The translations under genes were made by a program, and so were the position numbers. DNA of 64,000 nucleotides from Sphaerothrix gracilis (GTDB lineage Bacteria; Cyanobacteriota; Cyanobacteriia; Phormidesmidales; Phormidesmidaceae), in the NCBI RefSeq assembly GCF_030405905.1, contig NZ_JASATW010000002.1:299211-363210 (forward strand), in the 5' to 3' direction. Every line of letters begins with the position of its first letter. Position 1 is the first letter of the stretch. A model generated the notes under the pieces. It was given only the letters and a program-made list of their open reading frames with translations, was not told where the DNA came from and ran no database searches. Of the stretch, positions 27,252 to 36,412 are shown in pieces.

Positions 27252-29447
27252 GTGAGGCTGTTTCTGAAACGTCGCCAATTTTTACAGTTAGCCGGAACTA
27301 CTCTGACCGTACTGGGAGCAGAAGCGCTGCGCCAGCGCTACGAACCAGCCCTGGGTCAGCCTAGTCCGCGCCGACTAGCGCTGCTGGTGGGCATCAACCG
27401 CTATCCGTCAAATCCGCTGTATGGCTGCGTCACAGATGTAGAACTTCAGCGATCGCTGCTGGTTCACCGCTTTGGCTTTGACCCAGCTGATATTAAAGTC
27501 GTCACTGATGAAGCCGCTACCCGCGAGGGCATTCTCAACGCTTTTGAAAGCCACCTGATTCAGCAGGCGCGTCCGGGGGACGTGGTGGTGTTTCACTATT
27601 CGGGGCACGGCGCTAAAGTCCTGGATCCGACCCCGCTACCTGACCAGCCGCTCAACAGTACTCTGGTGCCAATTGACAGCCCCGATCCGACCGGGGGGCG
27701 ATCGCGGGGCGAAACCGTCCCCGACATTACGGGGCAGACTCTATTTCTGCTGATGCAGGCGATCGCCACTGAAAACGTCACCGTGGTTCTTGATAGCTGC
27801 TACTCTGGCGGCGGCAAGCGGGGCACGCTGCGGGTGCGATCGCTGCCCGACAGCCTGGAGGTGCCACGTCCGGCAGAAATTGAACTGGCCTACCAGCAGC
27901 ACCTCATCTCCCGGCTGCAGCTCACGCCAGAAAACCTAGCCCAACAGCGTCAGGCGGGTGTTGCTAAGGGATTTGTCATCTCTTCTGCTGGCCCAGATCA
28001 GCTGGCAGTCGATGCTGAATTTGGCGATTTTTCGGCGGGCGCCTTTACCTACTTGATGACCCGCTATCTCTGGCAGCAGGTAGGCAATGAACCCGTGCAG
28101 CAGGCGATCGCCAATATTGGCCGCAGCACGCAGAGCTTGGCAATGGATTTCTCCCGGATTATTCAAGAGCCAGAGTTTGAGGCCAATGTCGCTCCCGATA
28201 AGCGCGGCGCGCCGCTCTACTTCATCCCCCATCAGACGCCCCCGGCCGAAGCGGTGATCACCCACATGCAGGGCAATCAGGTTGAGGTCTGGCTAGGGGG
28301 CATCGATCCGCGCAGCTTAGAAGCCTTTGGCGCAGAGACGCTGTTTACGGCGCTAGATCCGGCTGGTCAGACCTTAGGCCAGGTCAAAATTCTCTCCCGT
28401 GAGGGCCTGACCGGTCGGGGCGAACTGCTCAGTAGCCGTCAGGTGCGGGGAGCCGCTGCGGAAATCTTTTTGCAGGAGACGGTCAGAGCCATACCAGAGG
28501 GAATCAGCCTCAAAATTGGGGTCGAGGCGGAACTGCTGACGGCGGCGCGATCGCTGCTCTCGGCACTGCCCCGGCTAGAAGCGGTTGCCGCCACTGCGAC
28601 CCACGACTACTATTTGGGACAAATGACGCCAGAGCTGGTGCCCTTACAAACCGGCTCTGACCTAGCTCCCGTAGGTTCAATTGGGCTATTTCTCCCCGGT
28701 CGCGATCGGATTCCCGGCTCATTTGGCCCGGTCAATGAAACCCTAGAAGCGGCGATCGCCCGCCTCGCCCCCAAATTCAAGCTGCTGCTGGCTACCCGCA
28801 TTCTGAAGCTGCTGCTCAATCCTAATGCCTCCCGGCTCAACGTGGTCACAGCGCTCCGCCGCGTAGACGGCGGTGGGGAAGCGATCGCCTCTGAGGTCAC
28901 GGTGCGCAGTCGGGGTGGGGCTGAGCCCGGTGAGCCGGGCGTTCTGCAGATTCCCGTTGGCACAGAAATTCAGTTTGAAGTGGAGAATTTTGAGGCCCGT
29001 GACCTGTTCATGAGCCTGCTAGTAATCACGCCAGAGGCCGACTTGCTGCTGATTTATCCCAATACCTGGTCGGCTCCGGCTGAGGCGGCGCGGGTGCAGG
29101 CCGGGCAGAGCCTGCGGATTCCCGAACCGGGGCGCGATCGCTTCAGCCTGGTGATTGAAGGCCCAGTTGGTATGGTAGAGGTATTGGCGATCGCCAGTGC
29201 TGCTCCGCTAAGCAATGCGCTCCAGGTTTTAAGTGCTTTAGGGACGCGCCGAGGGTTGCGCGATGGTGAACCCGCCACAAGTGATGCCGCGCTGCTCGAC
29301 CTCGCCGATAATTTACTGCTGGATTTTCACACTAGCGCAGGTCTACGAGGCGGCGGCGTCACGGCGACTGAGGACGTTCGCCAGATTGATATGCGAGACT
29401 TGGCCGCTTTCTCTCTCATGTTTGAGGTTGTTGAAGAAGTTTTATGA
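27252..29447 (+). CDS. Caspase-family protease (orthocaspase), Tat-exported
   Basis: 731 residues. The N-terminus LKRRQFLQLAGTTLTVLG is a twin-arginine signal, so it should be exported folded. The p20-like caspase domain has the catalytic pair intact: H119 in HYSGHGAK and C183 in LDSCYSGGG. The C-terminal 450 residues hold beta-rich domains, including a DUF4384-like part (LLVITPEADLLLIYPN). Cyanobacterial orthocaspases cut after Arg or Lys. The start is GTG at 27252 with AAGGA about eleven bases upstream. Its stop overlaps the next gene's ATG (ATGA), so the SH3 protein is made with it. Confidence 0.92.
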   Translation: MRLFLKRRQFLQLAGTTLTVLGAEALRQRYEPALGQPSPRRLALLVGINRYPSNPLYGCVTDVELQRSLLVHRFGFDPADIKVVTDEAATREGILNAFESHLIQQARPGDVVVFHYSGHGAKVLDPTPLPDQPLNSTLVPIDSPDPTGGRSRGETVPDITGQTLFLLMQAIATENVTVVLDSCYSGGGKRGTLRVRSLPDSLEVPRPAEIELAYQQHLISRLQLTPENLAQQRQAGVAKGFVISSAGPDQLAVDAEFGDFSAGAFTYLMTRYLWQQVGNEPVQQAIANIGRSTQSLAMDFSRIIQEPEFEANVAPDKRGAPLYFIPHQTPPAEAVITHMQGNQVEVWLGGIDPRSLEAFGAETLFTALDPAGQTLGQVKILSREGLTGRGELLSSRQVRGAAAEIFLQETVRAIPEGISLKIGVEAELLTAARSLLSALPRLEAVAATATHDYYLGQMTPELVPLQTGSDLAPVGSIGLFLPGRDRIPGSFGPVNETLEAAIARLAPKFKLLLATRILKLLLNPNASRLNVVTALRRVDGGGEAIASEVTVRSRGGAEPGEPGVLQIPVGTEIQFEVENFEARDLFMSLLVITPEADLLLIYPNTWSAPAEAARVQAGQSLRIPEPGRDRFSLVIEGPVGMVEVLAIASAAPLSNALQVLSALGTRRGLRDGEPATSDAALLDLADNLLLDFHTSAGLRGGGVTATEDVRQIDMRDLAAFSLMFEVVEEVL

Positions 29448-30337
29448 AAAAGGCTCAACTTTGGATTACTGGCATTGTTGGAGCCGCCGCCGTTGCCGGA
29501 GGCGGCATTGCCGTGATGCAGTCCCAGCCAGATACACCGGATGTGATTGACTCGGTGACGGCGCCTGGCGAAGAGTCGGTACCTGCTGATGAAGCTCCTC
29601 TAGCAGAATCGCCTACCGCCCCTGATACCCCGACAACTCCCCAAAGACCTGACCCGAAACTGTCCGACTTTCCCCATAAGCGACTGGAGCTGACAGATGA
29701 GGTGAGCGAGGGCAGTGAGTTTGACCAGTTCCGCGATCGCCTGCAAAAAGCCATTCAAGACCGGGATACCGAGTTTGTCCGCTCGATTTTGCCAGCCGAG
29801 GGCCTCACCTATGGCTTTGGCGGGCCGCTACGGGTTGATGATATGGACTTGAATCAGGAAGACGGCTGGTTTTGGCAAGAGCTAGAGAAAATGATGGCCC
29901 TTGAGAGCTGCGAAACCAGCGAGTATCCACCCGTCGAAGCGGGTGGTACAGTTTGGGTCTGTCCTAATACGACTCAGGCATTCTATCGCCAGTATCCAGC
30001 CCCTGCCGATGCCGAAGGCATTGAGCACGAGTTTAGCAAGGTGATGGTAATGGGTCAGAATGTCAACGTTCGCGCCGCGCCTAACACCGACTCCCCGGTT
30101 GTGGGCATTTTGTCCAATGAGCTAGTTGAGTTTGACCAAGCCGCAGCGACCCGACAGTATGAAGCGAACCCTGACGCTCGTCCCGGCGCAATCAAAGGCT
30201 GGACGCCCGTTATTTTGCCCAACGACGTGCAAGGTTATGTCTATAACCGCTATGCCTATGCCCCTCTAGACCCCAGAGGACTATTTGAGAACGTCAACGG
30301 CCAGTGGCAGCTCATCCGCGTCCTAGCCGGAGATTGA
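29444..30337 (+). CDS. Exported SH3-domain protein coupled to orthocaspase
   Basis: 297 residues. The N-terminus has a signal anchor (ITGIVGAAAVAGGGIAV), then a disordered Pro/Thr/Asp linker, a central domain (DQFRDRLQKAIQDRDTEFVRSILP, typical of cyanobacterial SH3-containing exported proteins), and a C-terminal bacterial SH3 domain (VMVMGQNVNVRAAPNTDSPVVGIL). The ATG overlaps the orthocaspase stop by four bases. Shared export and coupling suggest they act together, perhaps at the cell wall. Confidence 0.85.
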   Translation: MKKAQLWITGIVGAAAVAGGGIAVMQSQPDTPDVIDSVTAPGEESVPADEAPLAESPTAPDTPTTPQRPDPKLSDFPHKRLELTDEVSEGSEFDQFRDRLQKAIQDRDTEFVRSILPAEGLTYGFGGPLRVDDMDLNQEDGWFWQELEKMMALESCETSEYPPVEAGGTVWVCPNTTQAFYRQYPAPADAEGIEHEFSKVMVMGQNVNVRAAPNTDSPVVGILSNELVEFDQAAATRQYEANPDARPGAIKGWTPVILPNDVQGYVYNRYAYAPLDPRGLFENVNGQWQLIRVLAGD

Positions 30338-30373
30338 GCAAGGCAAAGTCCAGCGGCCTAAAACCTGCCACAA

Positions 30374-30498
30374 ACACGTAGGGCGGGCACTGCCCGCCTT
30401 ATTTGCCATAGCCTAATTTTTGCCAGAGATTTCGCTCTGCAGATAGACACGGCGGGCAATGCTTGCCTCGTTGGCCATATCTATTTTTGACAGAAAAT
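30374..30498. repeat. Degenerate tandem repeat, two copies of about 55 bp
   Basis: Copy 1 (30374-30430) and copy 2 (30447-30498) align from ACACG through GCGGGCA, GCC, GCCATA and TTTTTG to CAGA. Copy 1 contains a near-perfect palindrome GGCGGGCACTGCCCGCC. A shorter relative (GTGGGCACTGCCCAC) lies at 58018-58032. This looks like a small dispersed palindromic element. Confidence 0.65.
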
Positions 30499-30512
30499 TT
30501 TGGGGAAGAAAA

Positions 30513-30764
30513 CTAGCTAGCCAGATCTGTACCGGCCACCCATGTATCCAAGCCGATGGGTTCGCCGCCGCCGATAGTGGCATTGCCGCCCAGATAGACG
30601 CCGTCTCGAATATTAACCAGCGTCGGCGCCATTTTTTGACTAAAGGGCGAGCAGGATAGGTTGATGCCGCCGATGACTGAGGAAGTCAGGTTCTGATCGA
30701 TTGGCTGGGTTAAATAGCCAACTGCCTGACGCCCGTGTTTTACCCAGTTAGACTTATCAGCCAT
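30513..30764 (-). CDS. Small Gly-rich protein, unknown
   Basis: 83 residues starting MADKSNWVKHGRQAVGYLTQ, with Gly-rich segments (SVIGGINLS, YLGGNATIGGGEP). The ATG lies nine bases after the stop of the large TPR gene on the same strand. GGAG at the end of that gene could act as ribosome binding site, though the spacing is long. Arrangement and composition suggest a real gene in that operon; no family is recognised. Confidence 0.55.
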   Translation of the reverse strand: MADKSNWVKHGRQAVGYLTQPIDQNLTSSVIGGINLSCSPFSQKMAPTLVNIRDGVYLGGNATIGGGEPIGLDTWVAGTDLAS

Positions 30765-30773
30765 GTGTGATCG

Positions 30774-33371
30774 TTACTCCGCTTCGTTGATCTGCTGTAA
30801 AAGTTCCCTAGCCTTGACTGCTAGTTCTCCACTCTTATCGAATGTTTTAACAGACTCTAAGATTATTCTAGCCTGTTCTAACTTGCTTCTATGATAGTAA
30901 GCCAGTCCCAGGTTATATCTCGTAACAGCTTGTTTATCGCCTAGCTTGATGGCAGTCTCATAGTGGGCGATCGCCTGATCCCACTGCTGCATCCGAATGT
31001 GGGCAGCCGCTAAGTTACTGTGAGTGACATATTGCTCATCGCCCAGCTCAATCGCTTTTTGATAGGCACTAATTGCTTTTTCCACCTCACCCTGTCGCAC
31101 CTTGAGCAGGCCGTAGTTGGCATAGGCATAGGCTAAGTTCTCATCGCTTTGGATTGCTCGCTCAAAATCGAGATTGGCTTTGCTGTAATAGGCAGGGCCG
31201 AGCTGCAAATAGGCATAGCCGCGCCGGGCGTAGTTCTGAGCCGAGCGCTCATTGGTTAAAATAATGGCGCGACTTAGCTTTTCAATCCCGGCTTTGTAGT
31301 CACCTAAGCTGCAAAGAGCCAGTCCCCAGCTAGACCACAAGCCAGCACTTTCATAGCCGATTAAATAGGCTTTTTCAAAGTCTGAGACAGCACAGCGGAA
31401 CTCAGCTTCGCCAGTGGCAAGCGTATTGTAAGCAACTCCCCGGTTATAGTAGGCAACTGCTAAACGATGATCTAGCTCTAGGGCCTTATGAAAGTTTTCG
31501 AGGGCAGAATTAGTATCACCCTGGCGCATCAGAGCCAGCCCTAAGTTGTTAAAAGCGCCAGCATAAAAAGGATTAATTTGAATTGCCTTAGTTGTATCGA
31601 AGATAGCTAATTCATAGTTCTCTTGATCAATATGGATAAAGCTGCGGTTGCTGTAGGCTTCGGCTAGCCGACCATCTAGCTCAATTGCGTAGTTGTAAGC
31701 TTGTAAAGCTTTATCTTTTTGACCCGTGAGGTAATAGCGAATACCAATTTCCACAAATAGCTGAGGCTTTTTAGGATTTAAGTCCAAATAGGTTCTCAGC
31801 TTTTCAATTTCGGCTTCAATGGCTTCAACGTCTTCTGCACTTTCTAAAGCTACATCATTGTCGCCTAGCAAATCATGCACATTAGTCAGCAGGCTGCCGC
31901 CAATGCTGTACTGAGATCCCAAGGTACTGAGAATAGATTGCTTGCCGCTGCTGGCCTGCTCGCTAGCAATATCGGCGATCGCGGCGTAGTATTCCTGAAT
32001 GTAGGCATAGTTTGGATAGTTAGAATAATCGCTTAGCCGCTGGACTTCATCAGCCGTCATCACCCCTAAAGAAGCGGCTAAACGTTCTCGGTGATTAGCT
32101 TGAGCGTCTTCACGAGGAGAGTTTTCTGCAGTGCCATTGAGCTGTCTGCTAGGGGCCGGATTGGGCAGGCGGGTGAGTGCGGTTTGCAACTCATGAAAGG
32201 TAATAATTTGATTCTCGGTGAACCGATCAACCTTTGACCCCACTTTCATATGCAGAATCGCCTGATCGATCCAGTTAATGATTTGCTGAGTATCGAACTG
32301 GGTGGTCAGCAGCAGCTTGCACATATCCGCTGTTGCCAAGCTCTGGACATTATCGATGCCCAGTTCTGCGAGGCGGGCCTCATGCCAGGTGTTGATGCCG
32401 ATAATCTTTCTCAGCGATCGCTCGTTGTAGCGATCGAGCGGGTCACTTAAGGCGCGGCTGACAATAAAGTTGAGCCAGCGCACGCCGCGACTGGGAAAGA
32501 TGCCGATGATAAAAGCCAAAACCTGCCAGGGCACTAGCTGAACTTCATCTACGCGGCCCTCTGCTTCGCCTGACTCGGCGACGGGACCTCCCTCTGCGGC
32601 AGAATCGGCAGATAAGGAACTAAACTCACTGAAATTTTCAATAATTGAAGCAGCGCTAAATGTGACCACAACCGCCAGCAGCGTTCGCAGAATAATAGAG
32701 CTGTAAACCTGGGGCTGCAAGTCAAACGTGTTGTAGCGGCGTACAACGAGCTGAATGCCAAAAAAGTAAGCCCCTAAAAAGCCATAGAAAGTGATTTTGA
32801 CAACGGCTGCCTCAATAAATGAGAAGGCCTGACTGTCAGTGCTGACCGCATAATAAGCGCCAAAAATCAGCGTAGAGAGCGCCGTCAGCAGAATAATATA
32901 GACAACAAACTGCAGCGGGCTGTAAACCGTTTGATATAGCTCGTTGATTTCGCTAATTTTTTCGTCTGTCACTAATCCCAGCAGCCGCAGATCATCTTTT
33001 AGCCGCTCTCGCTGCACCCGCGAACGATAGAACAGGTAGGCGATGTAAGAAGCTGGGAAAATGCCTGTCAATGCCCCAATCACCAGGGTAAAAATAATTG
33101 CTTCACTTTTATTGAGCGTGACTAGGAAGCTAATACTAATGATGATGGCGAGAATAGCCAGCGTCACCAGAACGGCCAGTCGATGCTGAGAGTTGAGCCG
33201 TTTGATATTTTTTTGCAGCTTCTCATGCTCTTGATCAAGAAACTGCAAATGCGCCAATACCTTCTGACTCGCCTGTTCAGGCTTTTCTCGCATCAACCGG
33301 GCCAGATCCTGTGGAGCAGGTAGCTCAGCGCCGTCAAAGAGTTCTGAGGGTTTGCGGCGTCTAAATTTCAT
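30774..33371 (-). CDS. Membrane TPR protein
   Basis: 865 residues. A cytoplasmic coiled-coil start (residues about 20-60) precedes two closely spaced helices (LAVLVTLAILAIIISISFLV and the next), then further hydrophobic helices to about residue 310. A helix-hairpin-helix-like stretch (ARLAELGIDNVQSLATADM) follows. The C-terminal 340 residues are eight or more TPR units with the usual Ala/Gly/Tyr pattern (YNYAIELDGRLAEAYSN, FHKALELDHRLAVAYYNRG). It is likely a membrane scaffold; partners are unknown. Confidence 0.85.
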   Translation of the reverse strand: MKFRRRKPSELFDGAELPAPQDLARLMREKPEQASQKVLAHLQFLDQEHEKLQKNIKRLNSQHRLAVLVTLAILAIIISISFLVTLNKSEAIIFTLVIGALTGIFPASYIAYLFYRSRVQRERLKDDLRLLGLVTDEKISEINELYQTVYSPLQFVVYIILLTALSTLIFGAYYAVSTDSQAFSFIEAAVVKITFYGFLGAYFFGIQLVVRRYNTFDLQPQVYSSIILRTLLAVVVTFSAASIIENFSEFSSLSADSAAEGGPVAESGEAEGRVDEVQLVPWQVLAFIIGIFPSRGVRWLNFIVSRALSDPLDRYNERSLRKIIGINTWHEARLAELGIDNVQSLATADMCKLLLTTQFDTQQIINWIDQAILHMKVGSKVDRFTENQIITFHELQTALTRLPNPAPSRQLNGTAENSPREDAQANHRERLAASLGVMTADEVQRLSDYSNYPNYAYIQEYYAAIADIASEQASSGKQSILSTLGSQYSIGGSLLTNVHDLLGDNDVALESAEDVEAIEAEIEKLRTYLDLNPKKPQLFVEIGIRYYLTGQKDKALQAYNYAIELDGRLAEAYSNRSFIHIDQENYELAIFDTTKAIQINPFYAGAFNNLGLALMRQGDTNSALENFHKALELDHRLAVAYYNRGVAYNTLATGEAEFRCAVSDFEKAYLIGYESAGLWSSWGLALCSLGDYKAGIEKLSRAIILTNERSAQNYARRGYAYLQLGPAYYSKANLDFERAIQSDENLAYAYANYGLLKVRQGEVEKAISAYQKAIELGDEQYVTHSNLAAAHIRMQQWDQAIAHYETAIKLGDKQAVTRYNLGLAYYHRSKLEQARIILESVKTFDKSGELAVKARELLQQINEAE

Positions 33372-33461
33372 GCTTTAGATAGGTGACGAGACAGTTTCAC
33401 CTGTATCGTAAGCGACTGTTCCACGGGGAAGACAGGATTGTAACCCTTGTTATTGCTGCGT

Positions 33462-34463
33462 TTAGCCGTAGTATTCCTGGTACCAGCGAACAAAGCGCTG
33501 AATGCCATCCTGCAGCGGCGTATCCGGTCGAAACCCGACATCGGCCATTAGATCATCCACATCAGCGTAGGTAGCGGGCACATCCCCCGGCTGCATGGGA
33601 CGGAAAATCTTTTCGGCAGGCTTGCCCATCGCCGCTTCAATCACCTCAATGAAGCGCATCAGCTCTACCGGATTGTGGTTGCCGATGTTATAGATTTTGT
33701 AGGGAGCTTGAGTGTTGAGGCCAGCGGCGATCGCCTCCTCTGGTGTCGGCGGCTGGGGCGGCTGGCGCATTACCCGCACTACTCCTTCCACTACATCGTC
33801 AATGTAGGTGAAGTCTCGCTTCATTTTGCCGTGGTTGTAGACCTCAATTGGCTGATCGTTGGCGATCGCCCGGACAAACTTGAAATAGGCCATGTCAGGG
33901 CGTCCCCAGGGGCCATAGACCGTGAAAAAGCGCAGCCCCGTCATTGGCAGGCTATATAAATGGCTGTAGGCGTGGGCCATCAGCTCATTGGCTTTTTTAG
34001 TGGCGGCGTAGAGGGATACCGGGCGATCGACGTTGTCAGTGACGGCAAAGGGTACCTGACGGTTAGCCCCGTAGACCGAGCTAGAAGAGGCAAAAACTAA
34101 GTGGTTGACCTCAGTGTGGCGACAGCCTTCCAGCAGGTTGATGAAGCCGCTGAGATTACTGTCGGAGTAGGCATAAGGATTTTTGATGGAGTAGCGCACC
34201 CCCGCCTGAGCCGCCAGGTGAACCACGGCGTCAAACTGATGCTGCTGAAACAGCTCTATCATGCCCTGGCGATCGGCTAGATCGAGCTGCTGAAATGTAA
34301 AGCCAGTATGAGGTAGAAGCTGAGCTAGCCGATCTTTTTTCAACTGCACATCATAGTAATCATTGAGATTGTCAATGCCATAGACAGTTTCGCCTTCGGC
34401 TAGCAATCGCTGGGTCAAGAAAAAGCCCACAAAGCCCGCTGCCCCAGTCACCAAAACGTTCAT
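33462..34463 (-). CDS. NAD-dependent epimerase, UDP-glucuronate 4-epimerase type
   Basis: 333 residues. It has an extended SDR fold with the NAD motif GAAGFVG near the N-terminus, GIDNLNDYYD, the catalytic Ser in ASSSSVYG and YAATK (Tyr-x-x-x-Lys). The stretch FFTVYGPWGRPDMA and KRDFTYIDD fits the UDP-glucuronate 4-epimerase/CapI branch, which makes UDP-galacturonate for surface polysaccharides. The substrate is inferred. Confidence 0.9.
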   Translation of the reverse strand: MNVLVTGAAGFVGFFLTQRLLAEGETVYGIDNLNDYYDVQLKKDRLAQLLPHTGFTFQQLDLADRQGMIELFQQHQFDAVVHLAAQAGVRYSIKNPYAYSDSNLSGFINLLEGCRHTEVNHLVFASSSSVYGANRQVPFAVTDNVDRPVSLYAATKKANELMAHAYSHLYSLPMTGLRFFTVYGPWGRPDMAYFKFVRAIANDQPIEVYNHGKMKRDFTYIDDVVEGVVRVMRQPPQPPTPEEAIAAGLNTQAPYKIYNIGNHNPVELMRFIEVIEAAMGKPAEKIFRPMQPGDVPATYADVDDLMADVGFRPDTPLQDGIQRFVRWYQEYYG

Positions 34464-34612
34464 CGCGTACCTACTCTTGACCTGAATGCTGGCCTGTGTA
34501 AGGGTTACAGCTAGCAGGGCGGCCTGCTAGCGTTAATAGCTTTCACTATAGCCACTGCGATCGCGGGACTCCTAGTGATTTCCCGTAAGTTAATCGTTTT
34601 TTGACAGTGGCT

Positions 34613-34747
34613 TTACAGCTTGGGCGTAGATGAATTGGTTTTAGCCGGATTCAGCCGGATTTTGCGCGTGAACTGCTCGGTGGTTGCTAGTTGGCTAGTA
34701 GCTAACTGAGTTGAATAGCGCCGCTTTAGAGCGCATAGCTGACACAT
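34613..34747 (-). CDS. 44-residue protein behind the methyltransferase gene
   Basis: The ATG at 34747 has a very good ribosome binding site, AGGAG seven bases upstream, overlapping the stop of the methyltransferase gene. The product begins MCQLCALKRRYS and is basic, with a Cys-x-x-Cys pair. It could be a small metal- or RNA-binding protein or a leader-like peptide. No family is recognised; support is the ribosome binding site and coupling only. Confidence 0.42.
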   Translation of the reverse strand: MCQLCALKRRYSTQLATSQLATTEQFTRKIRLNPAKTNSSTPKL

Positions 34748-34757
34748 GTCTTCTCTC

Positions 34758-35828
34758 CTAACCTTTGCGCACGATGTAGTAGCTGTTTTGAAAATCGTGA
34801 GCCAGGTGCTTGATTTCAACGCTGCTAAATCCGGCTGCTTCCAGCATTTCCAGGGCTTTTTCTTCGCCCCACATAGTCCCCAGTCCCATACCGCCAGCGG
34901 CCAGCGAAACGGTCATGCAGTGCATACAGGAAACGGTGTAGAGCAGTGGCCCCACGGGATGATCGAGGTTGTTCTCTAACCGGCTAGAGGCAGTAATATC
35001 CTGCATTAGATAAACGCCATCCGGACGGAGAGCCTGCTGAATATTGCGCAGAACGACATCAGGATAGGCCTGATCGTGAATGGCATCGAAGGTCGTAATC
35101 AGGTCATACTGCTCAGTGGCCTGAAACTGAGCCGCATCGGCCACCTGAAAGACAATGTTGCTCAACCCTTGACTAGCGCTTTCGGCCTGAGCCGTGGCGA
35201 TCGCCTCTGCTGAGATATCAATACCGCGAAACTGGCTATTAGGGTAAAGCTTAGCGAGCTTGTTGAGGGCGCGGCCGCTGCCGCAGCCGACATCGAGCAC
35301 TTCAATGCCTCGCTCCAGGGCCTCTGATAGATGAGGAATGAGGGGCAAAATGTGGTCAGTCAGCGCGGCGACAACGGTTTGGCCGCTGTCTTCAGCCATG
35401 ACGGGGTGAAAGCGCTTGAACTCGGCATAGGGAACGCCGCCGCCGTGATGGAAGCAGTCAATAATTTTGTCTTCTACCGTGCCGAGCAGTCCAATGTATT
35501 GGGCAAAGGCGGCAATGTTGTCGGGGCTGGCAGCGCGGGTCATGACAGCCGCGTGTTCGGGGGGTAAAAAGTAGGTTTGGGTGTCGGCCTCGTAGCGAAT
35601 AAACTGACCGACGACCATTGCCCCTAGCCATTCCCGCACATAGCGCTCGTTGAGACCAGCAGCCTGGGCAATCTGTTCGCTGGTGGAGGGCGGCAGCGTT
35701 GCCATTGTGTCAAACAGGCCAGTGCGGTGGCCAACCGACGTCATCAGCGCGATCGCGCCGTGGTTAATAGTATCCAGCAGCCGTTCGGCAAACTGGTCAG
35801 TGGTTTGCGTATCGAGTTGAGTCGTCAT
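34758..35828 (-). CDS. SAM-dependent methyltransferase with winged-helix N-terminus
   Basis: 356 residues. The N-terminal 90 residues form a winged-helix dimerisation domain (STSEQIAQAAGLNERYVREWLGAM), as in the Rv2258c-type methyltransferases. The SAM domain has VLDVGCGSGRALNKLAK and ITTFDAIHDQAYP. Residues VSCMHCMTVSLAAGGMGLG form a Cys- and Gly-rich loop near the active site. The substrate is a small molecule, unknown. A 44-codon gene follows directly. Confidence 0.9.
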   Translation of the reverse strand: MTTQLDTQTTDQFAERLLDTINHGAIALMTSVGHRTGLFDTMATLPPSTSEQIAQAAGLNERYVREWLGAMVVGQFIRYEADTQTYFLPPEHAAVMTRAASPDNIAAFAQYIGLLGTVEDKIIDCFHHGGGVPYAEFKRFHPVMAEDSGQTVVAALTDHILPLIPHLSEALERGIEVLDVGCGSGRALNKLAKLYPNSQFRGIDISAEAIATAQAESASQGLSNIVFQVADAAQFQATEQYDLITTFDAIHDQAYPDVVLRNIQQALRPDGVYLMQDITASSRLENNLDHPVGPLLYTVSCMHCMTVSLAAGGMGLGTMWGEEKALEMLEAAGFSSVEIKHLAHDFQNSYYIVRKG

Positions 35829-35977
35829 GATATTGACCTCAAGTGACGTGTATTTTAGGGACGTATCTTGGCAGTGGGATTAGCGTTGAGCCGCTCCTCG
35901 GCCCGGTTGTGCAGTCGGTGTAGAGACAGGGCGGCGTTGAGTCGGCGTAGCTGGAGCCTTATCGCTGCAGAGATAAG

Positions 35978-36154
35978 CTAAATCGATGGTTTGGCCCTAT
36001 TTTGTTGCAGATCGCAGAGGAGAGACGGTGCTGCAGTTTGGGCCAGGATTAGCGGTGCGTATACCCAAATACTAGCGGCGATCGCCCCTGCCGAAAGCCA
36101 ACGACGGACAGGAACCGAGCGTGAGAGTAGAAGCTGGGTGGAATGGCGTTTCAT
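35978..36154 (-). CDS. Short peptide with signal sequence, possibly a remnant
   Basis: 58 residues from the ATG at 36154. It has a basic start and a hydrophobic stretch (LSAGAIAASIWVYAPLILAQT) ending in a plausible signal-peptidase site, but only about 20 residues remain after it. The downstream 100 bases have another open frame (Pro/Thr rich), so this may be the start of a secreted protein broken by a frameshift. It lies divergent from psaD. Confidence 0.35.
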   Translation of the reverse strand: MKRHSTQLLLSRSVPVRRWLSAGAIAASIWVYAPLILAQTAAPSLLCDLQQNRAKPSI

Positions 36155-36412
36155 GATCACTCTTACCTGGTGGGTATAAAACGGTTTCGGACGGTGGTAA
36201 GTCTCAACCTAGAGCGCGATCGGGAACAAGCCGTGAATGGTTCGGCCTGAAATCTATGACCAACGCAAAAAACATGACGTGACCTGCCCCGCCAGGCATC
36301 CCCGTCTTTGCCAGAAATCAAAAACTTCTGTAAAAGTTCGTCACAAAGTCGATAAATTGGGCAACGTCGGGTGATACGATTCCGAACAAAAGTGTTGAGA
36401 GATAGGATTCAA

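Noticed and set aside
36155..36412. RpaB (HLR1) binding site before psaD
   Set aside because: TGTAAAAGTTCGTCACAAAG is only loosely similar; the two half-sites do not fit the expected spacing.
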